Made by a program: the position numbers and the translations under genes. Below are positions 1 through 9,030 of a DNA stretch of 64,000 nt, in pieces. Position 1 is the first letter of the stretch, and every line of letters begins with the position of its first letter. This DNA comes from Alphaproteobacteria bacterium. Lineage in GTDB: Bacteria; Pseudomonadota; Alphaproteobacteria; Rickettsiales; UBA3002. The DNA is taken from contig JAFLDD010000001.1 of assembly GCA_017302575.1 (NCBI GenBank), positions 1,677,409 through 1,741,408 of the forward strand. Direction: 5' to 3'. The notes under the pieces are model-generated. The model saw nothing but the letters and a program-made list of their open reading frames with translations, was not told where the DNA came from and ran no database searches.

Positions 1-714
1 AAAATAGAGTACCGTGTCGACCATATGTTCGAGCACGCGTGGGCCTGCGATCTGCCCATCTTTGGTGACATGACCCACAAGGATGAGCGCAAATCCACGC
101 TTCTTTGCAGCACGAATCAACTCATGCGCGGAGGCGCGAACTTGTGCGACGGTTCCGGGTGCGGAATCAAGCGAATCTACGAACATGGTCTGGATGGAGT
201 CGATGATAACGACGCGGTGGGTTTCGTTCTTATCAATGGTGGCGAGGATATCGCGCACATTGTTGGCGGCGGCGAGTTGAACGGGGGCTTTTTCAGCGCC
301 TAAGCGTTGCGAGCGAAGCTGAACCTGTGCGGTCGATTCCTCCCCCGTGATGTAGCAGACGTCTTCGCCGCGTTTGGCGAGTGCGGCGACGGCCTGAAGT
401 AGCAAAGTAGATTTGCCGATGCCTGGGTCACCACCCAAAAGAATGGCGGAGCCTTCGACCAAACCGCCACCCAATACGCGGTCGAGCTCGGCAATCCCTG
501 TTGTCATGCGTTCAGGCAGTTCGGCTTTTTCAGCCAGCGAGACAAGCTCTAACCCCTTACCCTTACCTGCTGATAAGCCCTTGGGTACGGTGGCGACTGT
601 CTCCTCGACATAACTGTTCCATTCCCCGCAACCTTCACATTTTCCTACCCATTTTCGGCTTTGCGTACCGCAGGACTGGCAGACATAAAGTGTGGTGCTG
701 GCGGCTTTGGACAT
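1..714 (-). CDS. radA: DNA repair protein RadA, C-terminal part missing at window edge
   Basis: RadA is a RecA-like ATPase that helps branch migration during recombinational repair. The 238 visible codons start with MSKAASTTLYVC and hold a four-cysteine zinc finger (CQSCG then CEGCG, residues about 12-29), followed by the ATPase core with Walker A GGDPGIGKST near residue 95 and the segment HMVDTVLYF at the very edge. The KNRFG motif and the Lon-like C-terminal domain should lie beyond position 1. In alphaproteobacteria radA commonly sits downstream of dnaB-alr; here it is separated from mlaF by a plus-strand gene. The start ATG (712-714) is the only one that precedes the zinc finger. Confidence 0.96.
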   Translation of the reverse strand, partial: MSKAASTTLYVCQSCGTQSRKWVGKCEGCGEWNSYVEETVATVPKGLSAGKGKGLELVSLAEKAELPERMTTGIAELDRVLGGGLVEGSAILLGGDPGIGKSTLLLQAVAALAKRGEDVCYITGEESTAQVQLRSQRLGAEKAPVQLAAANNVRDILATIDKNETHRVVIIDSIQTMFVDSLDSAPGTVAQVRASAHELIRAAKKRGFALILVGHVTKDGQIAGPRVLEHMVDTVLYF

Positions 715-799
715 ACAAAAAATCCTTATTTCATGGCCGCTTGTCATAATTTCGTAACGCTTGGCGGCTAGATTGGGGTATAGTCCTAGGCAGTAGCAC

Positions 800-3313
800 A
801 TGAACGCAGAAGCACCAAACGAGAAAATCGCCCTATCGCTCGACCATAATGGCAAGGTCCCCGTAACGGTAGAAGGCGGCACATTGTCCATCGATCTCAA
901 GGGATTGAGCGAAAAGAATTTGATTGGCCCTAAGGGTCATTTGATAAAAGGCCTCAAACTCTTTGTGAATGGCGCCCGCGTAGAAGCAAAGCCAGTTCGA
1001 ACTGACGGCCAGATTACCTTCCAGCTACCCGAAGGTGTTACACCCCAGACCCTCTCGCTAACACTCTATGAGCAGCCTATTTTAACGGCGCAGGGGGACG
1101 GAGTATCAGGCTTTAGCATACACCCAGACCATGCGCATGAGCGCCTGACCATTACCGAATTGCGTATGTTGGGCACGTCGGAAGTTAGATTGCCACATAT
1201 CCCAACGCCACGCAGCAAGCTGGCTGGTTTTGACCGCGCGAAGCATGCTCCCATCACCGATTTGCACACACATTCTTCGGCACAATTATCGGCCGATGAT
1301 TTGATGGATATGGCCATTCGTAACGGCCTGAATTACCCTGTTGAGCTGCTCGAGAAAAAACTCGGTATGCAGTTTAGTGATGCGCGGCGTGCGCGCATTA
1401 CCAAAGGCCCAAGCTATGCGTTCCACCCAACGCAGGCCGAAGGATTACAGTGCGAGAAGAAAGACCAGCAGATTGATGTGATTCCACTTTCGGCGCTTAC
1501 CGATGTGCAGCGCGAACAACTGAAAAACAAATTCCATGTACCGCGCGACGCGACGCTTACCATCACCGACATGGATGATGAGATGTATCGCTATGGTAAC
1601 CCGATTGTGAAGAACCCATCCATTGCCAAAGAGATGCTCATAACGATTGCGCGGGATTGCCAGAAAAAAGGCATTCAGTATATCGAGCTTTCGACTGCGT
1701 CGATGATAGATAAAGTCGAGTGGTTCGGCGAAATGATCGAAGCTGTGCAGGAAGCCGAGAAGATGGGCGTAACGATGCGCTTCTTGGTTGGCATTCCGCG
1801 TAACTTTGCACCACACCAAGTGCTTGGTGCACTCGAGAAAACCAAATATGCATTGCGTCACCCTTATGTCGTGGGTGTGGATTTGCTGGGCTACGAGTAT
1901 AACAGCACGACCAGCTTTAATTGGGCGCTGGCCCATATTGCCAACTGGGCGCGCGCGCGCGACGGTAAGAGTGACCTGAAGGCAGAGCATGGTTGGGACT
2001 TTAAGCGCGACATGGTGGTGCGTATCCATGCGGGCGAGACTGGTAAGAGCGAGCGCAACGTTGCTGGCTCTATTGCGGTTGCTAAGCATTATGACATTAG
2101 AATGCGCGTTGCGCATGCGCTCAACGAAGCGGAAGATGAAAACCTCAATAATACACTCACCAAATTAACCGACGGTGCGGGCGGTGAGTCGAAGGTATCT
2201 TTTGAATTCTGTCCAGACTCCAATATGGGGTATGGCAACGTTCACGATGTATCGGGATTCCCATTCTCGCGCTGGCTTGGCTCGGTCAAAAGCTGGTTTT
2301 TGGGTACGGATGGTATGGGTGCGATTCAGACAAGCCCAGTGCAACTTGCCCTCTCAGCAATTGCAGGAGGTGTGACGCTAGGTCAACTCACACAGATGCG
2401 CGCAACGGAAGATCACTTCATCGCGGGGCAGAAGCAGCGTGATGCGGCAAAATCGAAGGCGTTCTTGTCGCATTATGGCCCAGATGTAGCGCAGGCTAAC
2501 CAGTCATTCCTAACGGGCCTCAAAGAGCATTTGGGCTATGTAAACAGTCTTGGCCCAGACCCCGAGAATAAGAAGCGTACTATTTTGCCAAAAAGTTTTG
2601 CGGGTAAAATCCCAATTCTGATTTCAGGTGCAGCAGGTTCTTCGTGGAGCGATATTAAAGATCCTGCCGTGCGCAAAGAGATTATCGAGTCGATGAAGGT
2701 GCTGGCGCAAACGCTTGACCCTGAAAAAGTCTTTTTCGTGGTTGGCCGCACCAAGGGTTCAAGCCGTGGCGAAGTAGCACGTGCCAATGATGATGATATT
2801 AATGGTGTAACGGCGGCGATTGATCAGGCGGTGCATGATTATAACGAGCAAAACCCAACACGTAGCTTTGATATGCTCTCGCTCAACACCGAAGAGAACA
2901 CTGATATTGCGCGCTCTATTACGTGGCTAGTGCACCAAGACGGTACGCGGGCACGTGTGCCATTCAACACCATGAATTTTATGCGCTACGCAGAGCAGGC
3001 GGGTATCAGTATTTTCATTGGTGGTGGTAACTTCACTTCAGCGATGATTGAGTATGCGCGCAAAGAACCTAGAAACGGCCAACACCCAACACCCTATCTT
3101 CTCATGAGTAATGCAGATGGTGCGAGTATGGATTTTGCAAAGAAATCAGAGCTAGGCCGCACCTTCGAAAATCACTCACAGCTTCTGGGACGGATGAATA
3201 AAATTGCTACAGACGTGTTGGGTGGTGTTTCTATTTTTCGTGATGATGCGAAAACCAAAGCGCTTCTGAGTCAGGCCGAGAGAGACTTACCACGCCAGCG
3301 TGGTGACGGATAA
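800..3313 (+). CDS. Adenosine/AMP deaminase-like protein fused to a C-terminal Rossmann-like domain
   Basis: An 837-residue protein, about twice the size of a normal adenosine deaminase. Residues 1-145 look beta-rich and are unassigned. Residues about 150-590 carry the metal-dependent deaminase signature: DLHTHS (His156, His158), HAGE (His410, Glu413), RVAHAL (His439) and GTDG (Asp504), so the zinc ligands and catalytic Glu/His of the family are all present. Residues about 610-785 form an alternating alpha/beta stretch with ILISGAAGSS near its start and IFIGGGNFTSAM later, which resembles nucleotide-binding SLOG/LOG-like folds; this last point is inference. No signal peptide, so cytoplasmic. 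It lies on the opposite strand between mlaF and radA and abuts the mlaF stop with no gap. Substrate unknown; a purine nucleoside or nucleotide is likely. A divergent stand-alone relative of RADAR RdrB is possible, but no RdrA ATPase is adjacent. Confidence 0.75.
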   Translation: MNAEAPNEKIALSLDHNGKVPVTVEGGTLSIDLKGLSEKNLIGPKGHLIKGLKLFVNGARVEAKPVRTDGQITFQLPEGVTPQTLSLTLYEQPILTAQGDGVSGFSIHPDHAHERLTITELRMLGTSEVRLPHIPTPRSKLAGFDRAKHAPITDLHTHSSAQLSADDLMDMAIRNGLNYPVELLEKKLGMQFSDARRARITKGPSYAFHPTQAEGLQCEKKDQQIDVIPLSALTDVQREQLKNKFHVPRDATLTITDMDDEMYRYGNPIVKNPSIAKEMLITIARDCQKKGIQYIELSTASMIDKVEWFGEMIEAVQEAEKMGVTMRFLVGIPRNFAPHQVLGALEKTKYALRHPYVVGVDLLGYEYNSTTSFNWALAHIANWARARDGKSDLKAEHGWDFKRDMVVRIHAGETGKSERNVAGSIAVAKHYDIRMRVAHALNEAEDENLNNTLTKLTDGAGGESKVSFEFCPDSNMGYGNVHDVSGFPFSRWLGSVKSWFLGTDGMGAIQTSPVQLALSAIAGGVTLGQLTQMRATEDHFIAGQKQRDAAKSKAFLSHYGPDVAQANQSFLTGLKEHLGYVNSLGPDPENKKRTILPKSFAGKIPILISGAAGSSWSDIKDPAVRKEIIESMKVLAQTLDPEKVFFVVGRTKGSSRGEVARANDDDINGVTAAIDQAVHDYNEQNPTRSFDMLSLNTEENTDIARSITWLVHQDGTRARVPFNTMNFMRYAEQAGISIFIGGGNFTSAMIEYARKEPRNGQHPTPYLLMSNADGASMDFAKKSELGRTFENHSQLLGRMNKIATDVLGGVSIFRDDAKTKALLSQAERDLPRQRGDG

Positions 3314-4093
3314 TTAGCGTTTGACCGCTTGTGTGATTGGCCCTTCAGCGCGACCATGGACAAATTGGTCAACGTAGGGGTTTCCTGAATTATCAATGGC
3401 TGAGACGGGGCCATCCCAAATAATTTTACCTTGGTAAATCATCGCGACGCGGCTAGCGATTTTGCGAACGCTCGACATGTCATGTGTGATGGTAATCGCA
3501 GTCGAGCCAAGTTTTTTCACGCAAGACACGATCAGTTCATTAATCACGTCCGACATGATGGGGTCGAGACCTGTGGTCGGTTCGTCGAAGAAAATCACCT
3601 CAGGATTGGTGGCAATGGCGCGCGCCAGTGACACGCGCTTGGCCATACCGCCAGAGAGTTCGGCAGGCATCAGATCCGCAACTTCGGGCGGCATCCCGAC
3701 AGCGGCGAGCTTCTCAACCGCAAGGTCGCGTGCGTCTTTAACATTCAGCGCATCCGCACCGTGCGATAGTGCAAAAGTGATGTTACGCCACACGGGAAGT
3801 GAGTCAAACAATGCGCCACCTTGAAACAACATGCCGCACTTGCGCAGCATAGGCTCGCGCTCGCGGAAGGAATCATGCGTAATATCTTGGCCATCATATT
3901 CCACGGTGCCTTGGTCGGGTTTCACGAGGCCAAGAACCGTTTTAATCGTCACCGATTTGCCAGAGCCCGAACCGCCAACAATCACCAACGATTCCCCAGG
4001 CTGGACTTGCAGATGCACGCCATCCAGCACCACTTTGCTGCCGAAGCGCTTATGGACATTGGTGAGCTTAATTTTTGGTACGGCGTTAATCAT
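3314..4093 (-). CDS. mlaF: ABC transporter ATP-binding protein MlaF (phospholipid transport)
   Basis: ATPase of the Mla/MCE-type inner-membrane ABC transporter that moves phospholipids between inner and outer membranes. The 259 residues contain Walker A GGSGSGKS, the signature LSGGM and Walker B VIFFDEP followed by TTGLDP. The start at 4091-4093 is chosen because it gives the family N-terminus (MINAVPKIKLTNV) and overlaps the mlaE stop as ATGA; a longer reading frame to 4303 only covers mlaE in another frame. The usual third gene, the MCE-domain mlaD, is not next to it: the adjacent gene is the convergent deaminase-like protein. Confidence 0.95.
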   Translation of the reverse strand: MINAVPKIKLTNVHKRFGSKVVLDGVHLQVQPGESLVIVGGSGSGKSVTIKTVLGLVKPDQGTVEYDGQDITHDSFREREPMLRKCGMLFQGGALFDSLPVWRNITFALSHGADALNVKDARDLAVEKLAAVGMPPEVADLMPAELSGGMAKRVSLARAIATNPEVIFFDEPTTGLDPIMSDVINELIVSCVKKLGSTAITITHDMSSVRKIASRVAMIYQGKIIWDGPVSAIDNSGNPYVDQFVHGRAEGPITQAVKR

Positions 4094-4884
4094 ATGGCGA
4101 AGAAGAACTCCGTGAGCATGTAGTTGGATAATAGAATGAGAATGGAGGCCGACACCACTGCGTTCGTGGTGGCAGCACCTACACCCATCGCCCCACCTTT
4201 GCTGTGGTAGCCATGGTAACTGCCCATCAGCGCAACGATGAATCCGAAAGCGGACGCTTTCACCAAGCCTGAGAATACGTCTTTGAATTCGAGGAAGTCC
4301 CACGTGTTATTCAGGTAGGGGCCGGGTGCAAATCCTAGCGCATGGGTGCTCACCATGTAGCCGCCGAACACGCCGATGATATCGGCGATAAAGACGAGGC
4401 ATGGCAGCATTAACGTGCCAGCAAGCAAGCGGGGGAAGATGAGATATTGGAATGGATTGGTTGAAAGTGTCACTAGCGCGTCGATCTGTTCGGTGACGCG
4501 CATCGTGCCGATTTCAGCAGCGAATGCTGCACCAATACGACCCGCAACCATGAGGCCGGCTAATACAGGCCCAAGCTCGCGCGTAATTGATAGCACGACG
4601 ACGATTGGAATCGATGATTCTGCGGAGAAGCGCGAGAAGCCCGAGTAGGATTGCAGGGCTAATACCGCGCCTGTGAAAATCGCGGTGAGGCCAATCACTG
4701 GTAAAGAGTAGTAGCCAATTTCAATCATCATCCGGCCAAGTTGGCGCGGATAATAGGGTGGACGGAATCCGCTTGAGAGCGCCTGCCAGATGAACAGAGA
4801 CAAACGCCCAACCGAGGCGAGGAACGCCATAAACACGCGCCCAATCAGAGCGACAATGTTGTTGTGTTGAATCAGCTCATTCAT
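4090..4884 (-). CDS. mlaE: ABC transporter permease MlaE
   Basis: Permease subunit of the Mla phospholipid transporter, 264 residues with about five to six hydrophobic segments. The family-typical block ITRELGPVLAGLMVAGR followed by GAAFAAEIGTM is present around residues 100-125. It begins within the alr stop (ATGA, 4881-4884) and ends within the mlaF start, so alr-mlaE-mlaF are probably cotranscribed and translationally coupled. Inner membrane location is inferred from the hydrophobic segments. Confidence 0.95.
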   Translation of the reverse strand: MNELIQHNNIVALIGRVFMAFLASVGRLSLFIWQALSSGFRPPYYPRQLGRMMIEIGYYSLPVIGLTAIFTGAVLALQSYSGFSRFSAESSIPIVVVLSITRELGPVLAGLMVAGRIGAAFAAEIGTMRVTEQIDALVTLSTNPFQYLIFPRLLAGTLMLPCLVFIADIIGVFGGYMVSTHALGFAPGPYLNNTWDFLEFKDVFSGLVKASAFGFIVALMGSYHGYHSKGGAMGVGAATTNAVVSASILILLSNYMLTEFFFAI

Positions 4885-5963
4885 ACATACACTCTTTTTA
4901 CGCGCGGGCCAATCGAGGTGAGAATCTCATACCCAATCGTTTGGGCGCGGTTTGCTATAGCATCTACCGTAAGTTCGGGGTGGTTGCCAAGTAGTGTTAC
5001 CATAGCGCCTTCGGTAAGCAACGATTCTGGCACTTCTGTGCCATCAAAGCACAACATATCCATGGTTACGCGGCCAAGTAGCGGTAAACGGTGTGCGCCC
5101 AGATAGGCGCATGAATGGTTGGAAAGAATGCGGTGGTAACCGTCTGCATAGCCACTGGCGACTGTAATAATGCGCGTATCTTTAGGAACGATTTTGGTCG
5201 CGCCATAACCCACAGATTGCTCGTGGCTGATGGTGCGCATCTGAATGATAGGTGCCTGCCAATGCGCCACCTGTTGCATGGGGTTTGTGCCTTCATCCTG
5301 TGGGGCGATGCCGTAAAGCGAGCAGCCAACACGCGCGAGATGAAAGTGAAATGATTCAGGCAGGAATACGCCGCCTGAGTTGGCAAAACTAACAGGTATG
5401 CCAGTTGCGCTGGCGGTGATGTGCTCCAAGATTTCCAACTGCTTTAGATTGAGCGGATGGTTGGGGTCTGGCGCGCAGGCGAGGTGCGACATGATGAGTG
5501 ATACGCGGCAATCGGTCAGGGACTGCGCGTCCAGCGTTTTGAACTCTTCTGGTTGGAGGCCTAATCTGCCCATGCCTGTATCAATATGTAGTGCCGAGAC
5601 GGCATGAACATGGTCTTTGGCGACAGGTTTCCAGCGTGCGAGTTGCTCACGGGAGTTCAATACGGGAATCAATCGGTGTGTTGCGAAAGCGAATTCCTCA
5701 CCATGCTGCACGCCGTGAAATACTAATATGCGCACATCAGGCAGCGCTGCACGCAGTGTGATGGCTTCTTCGAGTGTTGCCACAAAGAACGTGTGACAGC
5801 CTGCTTTGGCGAGTGCCTCAGATACTGGAACCATGCCTAGACCATACGCATCCGCTTTGACGACGGCGGCGGTTTCTTGGCCTGTGAAACGCGCGGCGAG
5901 CAATTTCCAGTTCGCGACAATCGCTGAAAGATTCACGGTAAGTGTAGGGGTTAGGAACGTCAT
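4881..5963 (-). CDS. alr: Alanine racemase
   Basis: PLP-dependent enzyme interconverting L- and D-alanine for peptidoglycan synthesis. The 360-residue protein has the PLP lysine at residue 36 in AAVVKADAYGLG and a catalytic-tyrosine region of the form GYGATK near residue 260. Length fits the family. It follows dnaB with a 44-bp gap on the same strand and overlaps mlaE, consistent with a dnaB-alr-mlaE-mlaF transcription unit. Confidence 0.97.
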   Translation of the reverse strand: MTFLTPTLTVNLSAIVANWKLLAARFTGQETAAVVKADAYGLGMVPVSEALAKAGCHTFFVATLEEAITLRAALPDVRILVFHGVQHGEEFAFATHRLIPVLNSREQLARWKPVAKDHVHAVSALHIDTGMGRLGLQPEEFKTLDAQSLTDCRVSLIMSHLACAPDPNHPLNLKQLEILEHITASATGIPVSFANSGGVFLPESFHFHLARVGCSLYGIAPQDEGTNPMQQVAHWQAPIIQMRTISHEQSVGYGATKIVPKDTRIITVASGYADGYHRILSNHSCAYLGAHRLPLLGRVTMDMLCFDGTEVPESLLTEGAMVTLLGNHPELTVDAIANRAQTIGYEILTSIGPRVKRVYV

Positions 5964-6007
5964 GCGCCGCTTATATATGCTAACGACTCATGACTCAAGG
6001 CTCACGA

Positions 6008-7486
6008 CTAATGCCCGAAGGGAACTTCTGGCATATGGTCGGGCTTCACGTAGTTCTCGAAGCGTGTCAATTCACCTTGGAACTGCAGGGTTACCGTGTC
6101 GATTGGGCCGTTACGGTGCTTGGCAACAATCACATCAGCCAAGCCGTGGACACGGTCCATTTCCGCCTGCCATTTCAGATGCTCTTCGGTGCCTTCTTTA
6201 GGCTGGGTACGCTTCAGGTAATATTCCTCGCGGAAGACGAACATCACCACGTCGGCATCTTGCTCGATGGAGCCTGATTCGCGCAAGTCAGCAAGTTGTG
6301 GGCGCTTGTCGTCGCGTTGCTCGACGGCACGCGAAAGCTGCGACAAGGCGATAACAGGAATGTCCAATTCCTTGGCAATCGCTTTGAGGCCTTGGGTGAT
6401 TTCCGAAATTTCCTGTACGCGGTTGACGTTGCCACCAGTCGCTGTGGCGCGCACGAGCTGTAAGTAATCGACGACCAATAAGCCCAGATTATGCACGCGT
6501 TTCAGGCGGCGTGCACGGCTACGCAGTGCGGCAATCGATAGTGCGGGCGTATCGTCGATATGGAAGGGGAGGCGCGCCATTCTCTGTGATTCTTGGGCGA
6601 GGATGGTGAATTCTTCTTGTGTTAATTCGCCGCGCTGAAGCTTGTGCGAACTGATCGAGCATTCGGTAGCCAGCATACGCATCGCAAGCTGTTCGGCGCT
6701 CATCTCGAGTGAGAAGAAACCTACCGAGCGGCCTTTCTCACCGCGCATGACTTTCTCTTCATCTTCTACAGCGAGCGCTTTGGCAGCGCGGTAGGCGATA
6801 TTGGTGGCGAGTGCGGTTTTACCCATCGATGGGCGGCCTGCAATAATCAGCAAATCGGAATGGTGTAAGCCACCAAGCAGTTTATTCAAATCCGTGTAGC
6901 CCGTGTCCACGCCAATGACTTGGCCTGAGCGTTTATAGGCTTTTTCGGTATGGGCGATTGCTTCTTGCAGTGAGCTCTTGAAATGCACGAACCCACCCTC
7001 AGCATCGCCTTCGGTCGCGAGGTTGAAGAGTTGCTGTTCCGCCATCTCGACTTGGGTGATGCCTAGATGCTCGGCTTCTTTGAAAGCACGATTGACGACT
7101 TCTTCACCTATGCCGATGAGGCGACGTTTCACCGCCGCGTCGCGGATCAGGTTGGCATAATCATGCACGTTGATGATGGAGGTAGCCGCACCAACGAGAC
7201 GCGCAAGGTAATGATCTTCCACACCTGCGCCGGCAAAATGCTGCTTCAACGTGACGGGGTTGGCGATGAGCCCCTTATCGTGAAATTGTAGAATCGCGCG
7301 GTAAATGCGTTGGTGTAATTCGGCGTAGAAGTCTTCGGGCTGCAGCGCAGTGCCGACGTGGTTGAGCGCTTCATTGTTGGCGAGTACGGCGCCCAGCAGG
7401 GCTTGCTCGGCCTCCATATTATTGGGGGCTTCGCGGGTACCTGCCGCAGCAGGTGACTCATTTTTAAGACTAACAACCGTGTTCAT
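6008..7486 (-). CDS. dnaB: Replicative DNA helicase DnaB
   Basis: Hexameric helicase that unwinds DNA at the replication fork. The 492 residues show the N-terminal primase-interaction domain (NNMEAEQALLGAVL) and the RecA-like helicase core with Walker A GRPSMGKTAL, the block LLVVDYLQL and the C-terminal DADVVMFVFREEYY region. No intein or unusual insertion was seen. It lies between rplI and alr, as in many alphaproteobacteria. The start ATG is at 7484-7486. Confidence 0.98.
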   Translation of the reverse strand: MNTVVSLKNESPAAAGTREAPNNMEAEQALLGAVLANNEALNHVGTALQPEDFYAELHQRIYRAILQFHDKGLIANPVTLKQHFAGAGVEDHYLARLVGAATSIINVHDYANLIRDAAVKRRLIGIGEEVVNRAFKEAEHLGITQVEMAEQQLFNLATEGDAEGGFVHFKSSLQEAIAHTEKAYKRSGQVIGVDTGYTDLNKLLGGLHHSDLLIIAGRPSMGKTALATNIAYRAAKALAVEDEEKVMRGEKGRSVGFFSLEMSAEQLAMRMLATECSISSHKLQRGELTQEEFTILAQESQRMARLPFHIDDTPALSIAALRSRARRLKRVHNLGLLVVDYLQLVRATATGGNVNRVQEISEITQGLKAIAKELDIPVIALSQLSRAVEQRDDKRPQLADLRESGSIEQDADVVMFVFREEYYLKRTQPKEGTEEHLKWQAEMDRVHGLADVIVAKHRNGPIDTVTLQFQGELTRFENYVKPDHMPEVPFGH

Positions 7487-7580
7487 TGCTTACCGTAATT
7501 TTTTATTACAATCATTATGCGGCAAGTCGGCAGAACATGCTACGGCTACGCAAAACTTTTTCAACATATCCACAACGAAA

Positions 7581-7611
7581 AACGGCGACACGTTATTTAC
7601 GTATCGCCGTT
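7581..7611 (-). terminator. Stem-loop downstream of rplI, probable terminator
   Basis: Positions 7581-7588 (AACGGCGA) pair perfectly with 7604-7611, with an inner ACGT/ACGT stem (7590-7593 with 7599-7602) and a five-base loop. On the minus strand it lies 23 bases after the rplI stop and is followed by TTTCGTT, a weak T tract. It probably ends the rpsF-rpsR-rplI transcript before dnaB. Confidence 0.6.
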
Positions 7612-7633
7612 ACAATCGTCGTTGTGAATAAGC

Positions 7634-8164
7634 CTAGGCTTCTTCGCTTTCGTCAGCAGTTTCAGCCGCAACTTCTTCGGCTTCTGGTTCGCCAGCGAGT
7701 TCTTGTGCCAGCAAGCTGTCTGCGTTACGTGCGACATTCACTTTCAATGCCACTTGTACTTCAGGGTGCAGGTTGATGACTGCCTCGTATACGCCCAATG
7801 CCTTGATAGCATTGTTGAGGTCAATCAAGCGACGCTCCACTTTGTGACCAGCTTCAGCCAATGCTTCAGCGATGTCACGTACAGCAACTGAACCGTAGAG
7901 TTTGCCATCTTCCGCCGCTTGGCGAATGATGGTAACGCTCAGGTTCTTCATGCCGCTTGCGAGTTTCTCTGCGGCTGTTTTTGCTTCAGCGTTTTGCTTC
8001 TCAAGCACCGCACGCTTTGACTCGAAGAACGCCTTGTTCTGTTCGGTCGCACGGAGTGCTTTCTTTTGTGGCAACAGGAAGTTACGCGCAAAGCCAGGCT
8101 TTACGGTTACTGTGTCACCAACGCTGCCCAGACGGGCGATTTTTTCTAACAAAATAACTTGCAT
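7634..8164 (-). CDS. rplI: 50S ribosomal protein bL9
   Basis: Large-subunit protein bL9. The N-terminal globular domain (MQVILLEKIARLG, then VTVKPGFARNFLLP) is followed by the long helical linker and the C-terminal RNA-binding domain with GKLYGSV. At 176 residues it is longer than the usual 150 because of an acidic tail rich in Glu and Ala (last 25 residues). Last gene of rpsF-rpsR-rplI, nine bases after rpsR. Confidence 0.98.
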   Translation of the reverse strand: MQVILLEKIARLGSVGDTVTVKPGFARNFLLPQKKALRATEQNKAFFESKRAVLEKQNAEAKTAAEKLASGMKNLSVTIIRQAAEDGKLYGSVAVRDIAEALAEAGHKVERRLIDLNNAIKALGVYEAVINLHPEVQVALKVNVARNADSLLAQELAGEPEAEEVAAETADESEEA

Positions 8165-8173
8165 GACACTCTC

Positions 8174-8467
8174 CTAGGATTGCGAAACATACGGCAGTAA
8201 CGCAAGGTTACGAGCACGTTTGATAGCGCGTGAAAGGGCGCGTTGCTTCTTCGCCGACACCGAAGTGATACGTGAAGGAAGAATTTTACCACGCTCGGAT
8301 ACGAAGCGTTGTAGCAACTTCACATCCTTATAGTCGATTTTTGGCGCAGCATTTCCTGATAGTGGGCAGGATTTGCGGCGACGGAAAAATACTTTGCGAC
8401 CTGCGCCGGCGCCATCGCCACCATCGCGGTCAAATTTATCGCTGCGTTCAGCTCTTTCGTAGGCCAT
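8174..8467 (-). CDS. rpsR: 30S ribosomal protein bS18
   Basis: Small-subunit protein bS18, partner of bS6. The 97 residues include [28 protein letters not shown] and a basic block [15 protein letters not shown] short Gly/Asp-rich N-terminal extension (residues about 10-23) precedes the conserved core. It sits ten bases after rpsF, as expected for the S6-S18 operon. Confidence 0.98.
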   Translation of the reverse strand: MAYERAERSDKFDRDGGDGAGAGRKVFFRRRKSCPLSGNAAPKIDYKDVKLLQRFVSERGKILPSRITSVSAKKQRALSRAIKRARNLALLPYVSQS

Positions 8468-8477
8468 GATACTCTCC

Positions 8478-8822
8478 TTATGCTGCTTCGTAGCTGTCGG
8501 TTTCTTTTTTCATCATCACGCTTGGGCTTGCATCCAGCTTCTCGACTTTCACGGTCAAGTTGCGGATGATGTCCTCGTTGATGGAAACGTTACGCTCGAA
8601 TTCTTTGAGCGTTGCTGGGTCCGTTTCAATGCCCAACATCGTGTAGTGGCCTTTGCCCGCCTTATTGATTTTGTAGGCGAGGGTGCGAAGACCCCAATAT
8701 TCACTCTTAATGATTTTGCCTTTACCGTCGGTCACGATCTTGGTGAGCGAGTCGGTCAGTTTTTGCACATCGGCCTTCGAGAGGTCGGCACGTGCAACAA
8801 ACGTGCATTCGTAAAATGCCAT
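8478..8822 (-). CDS. rpsF: 30S ribosomal protein bS6
   Basis: Small-subunit protein bS6, 114 residues. The start at 8820-8822 gives the family N-terminus [15 protein letters not shown] and has a GGAG ribosome-binding site eight bases upstream; a longer open frame to 8951 runs through the leader and is not credible. First gene of the rpsF-rpsR-rplI operon. Confidence 0.97.
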   Translation of the reverse strand: MAFYECTFVARADLSKADVQKLTDSLTKIVTDGKGKIIKSEYWGLRTLAYKINKAGKGHYTMLGIETDPATLKEFERNVSINEDIIRNLTVKVEKLDASPSVMMKKETDSYEAA

Positions 8823-8910
8823 TGTCGTTACTCCATAGACGGTGGTTCTCAACTCCGTTCCTGCACCATGCAGGGCGGCGGAAACACCTGTGAATCTACC
8901 CCAGCACCGC

Positions 8911-8937
8911 TGAGGAGGCGGTTTATTAGGCTCCTCA
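8911..8937 (-). promoter_or_regulatory. Hairpin in the rpsF leader, possible S6:S18 autoregulatory element
   Basis: In the untranslated leader of rpsF, TGAGGAG (8911-8917) pairs with CTCCTCA (8931-8937). In the transcript the 13-base loop contains ACCGC. Many bacteria control this operon by binding of the S6:S18 complex to a leader hairpin displaying CCG. The position and the CCG fit, but I cannot confirm the covariance structure. Confidence 0.35.
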
Positions 8938-8961
8938 AGCGTAAAAGGCAAGCGATTTTAC

Positions 8962-8989
8962 TGTATAAGGGGCTATTCAGGGGTGACAA
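8962..8989 (-). promoter_or_regulatory. Probable promoter of rpsF-rpsR-rplI
   Basis: On the minus strand TTGTCA (8984-8989, five of six matches to the -35 consensus) is followed after 16 bases by TATACA (8962-8967, four of six matches to the -10). Transcription would begin near 8955, giving a leader of about 130 bases that contains the hairpin at 8911-8937. Confidence 0.5.
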
Positions 8990-9030
8990 AGCCGAAAAAA
9001 CCCTCTAAAGCCGCCCCGATTCATTAAATA

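Noticed and set aside
1445..2116. 223-residue antisense frame in the deaminase-like gene
   Set aside because: His- and Arg-rich composition typical of a shadow; the overlapping plus-strand frame contains the deaminase motifs.
800..3313. A RADAR-type anti-phage system
   Set aside because: RADAR needs the RdrA ATPase beside the deaminase. The neighbours are mlaF and radA, so only a lone deaminase-like gene is supported.
7495..7509. Terminator upstream of dnaB
   Set aside because: GTAAT/ATTAC is an AT-only stem too weak to call.
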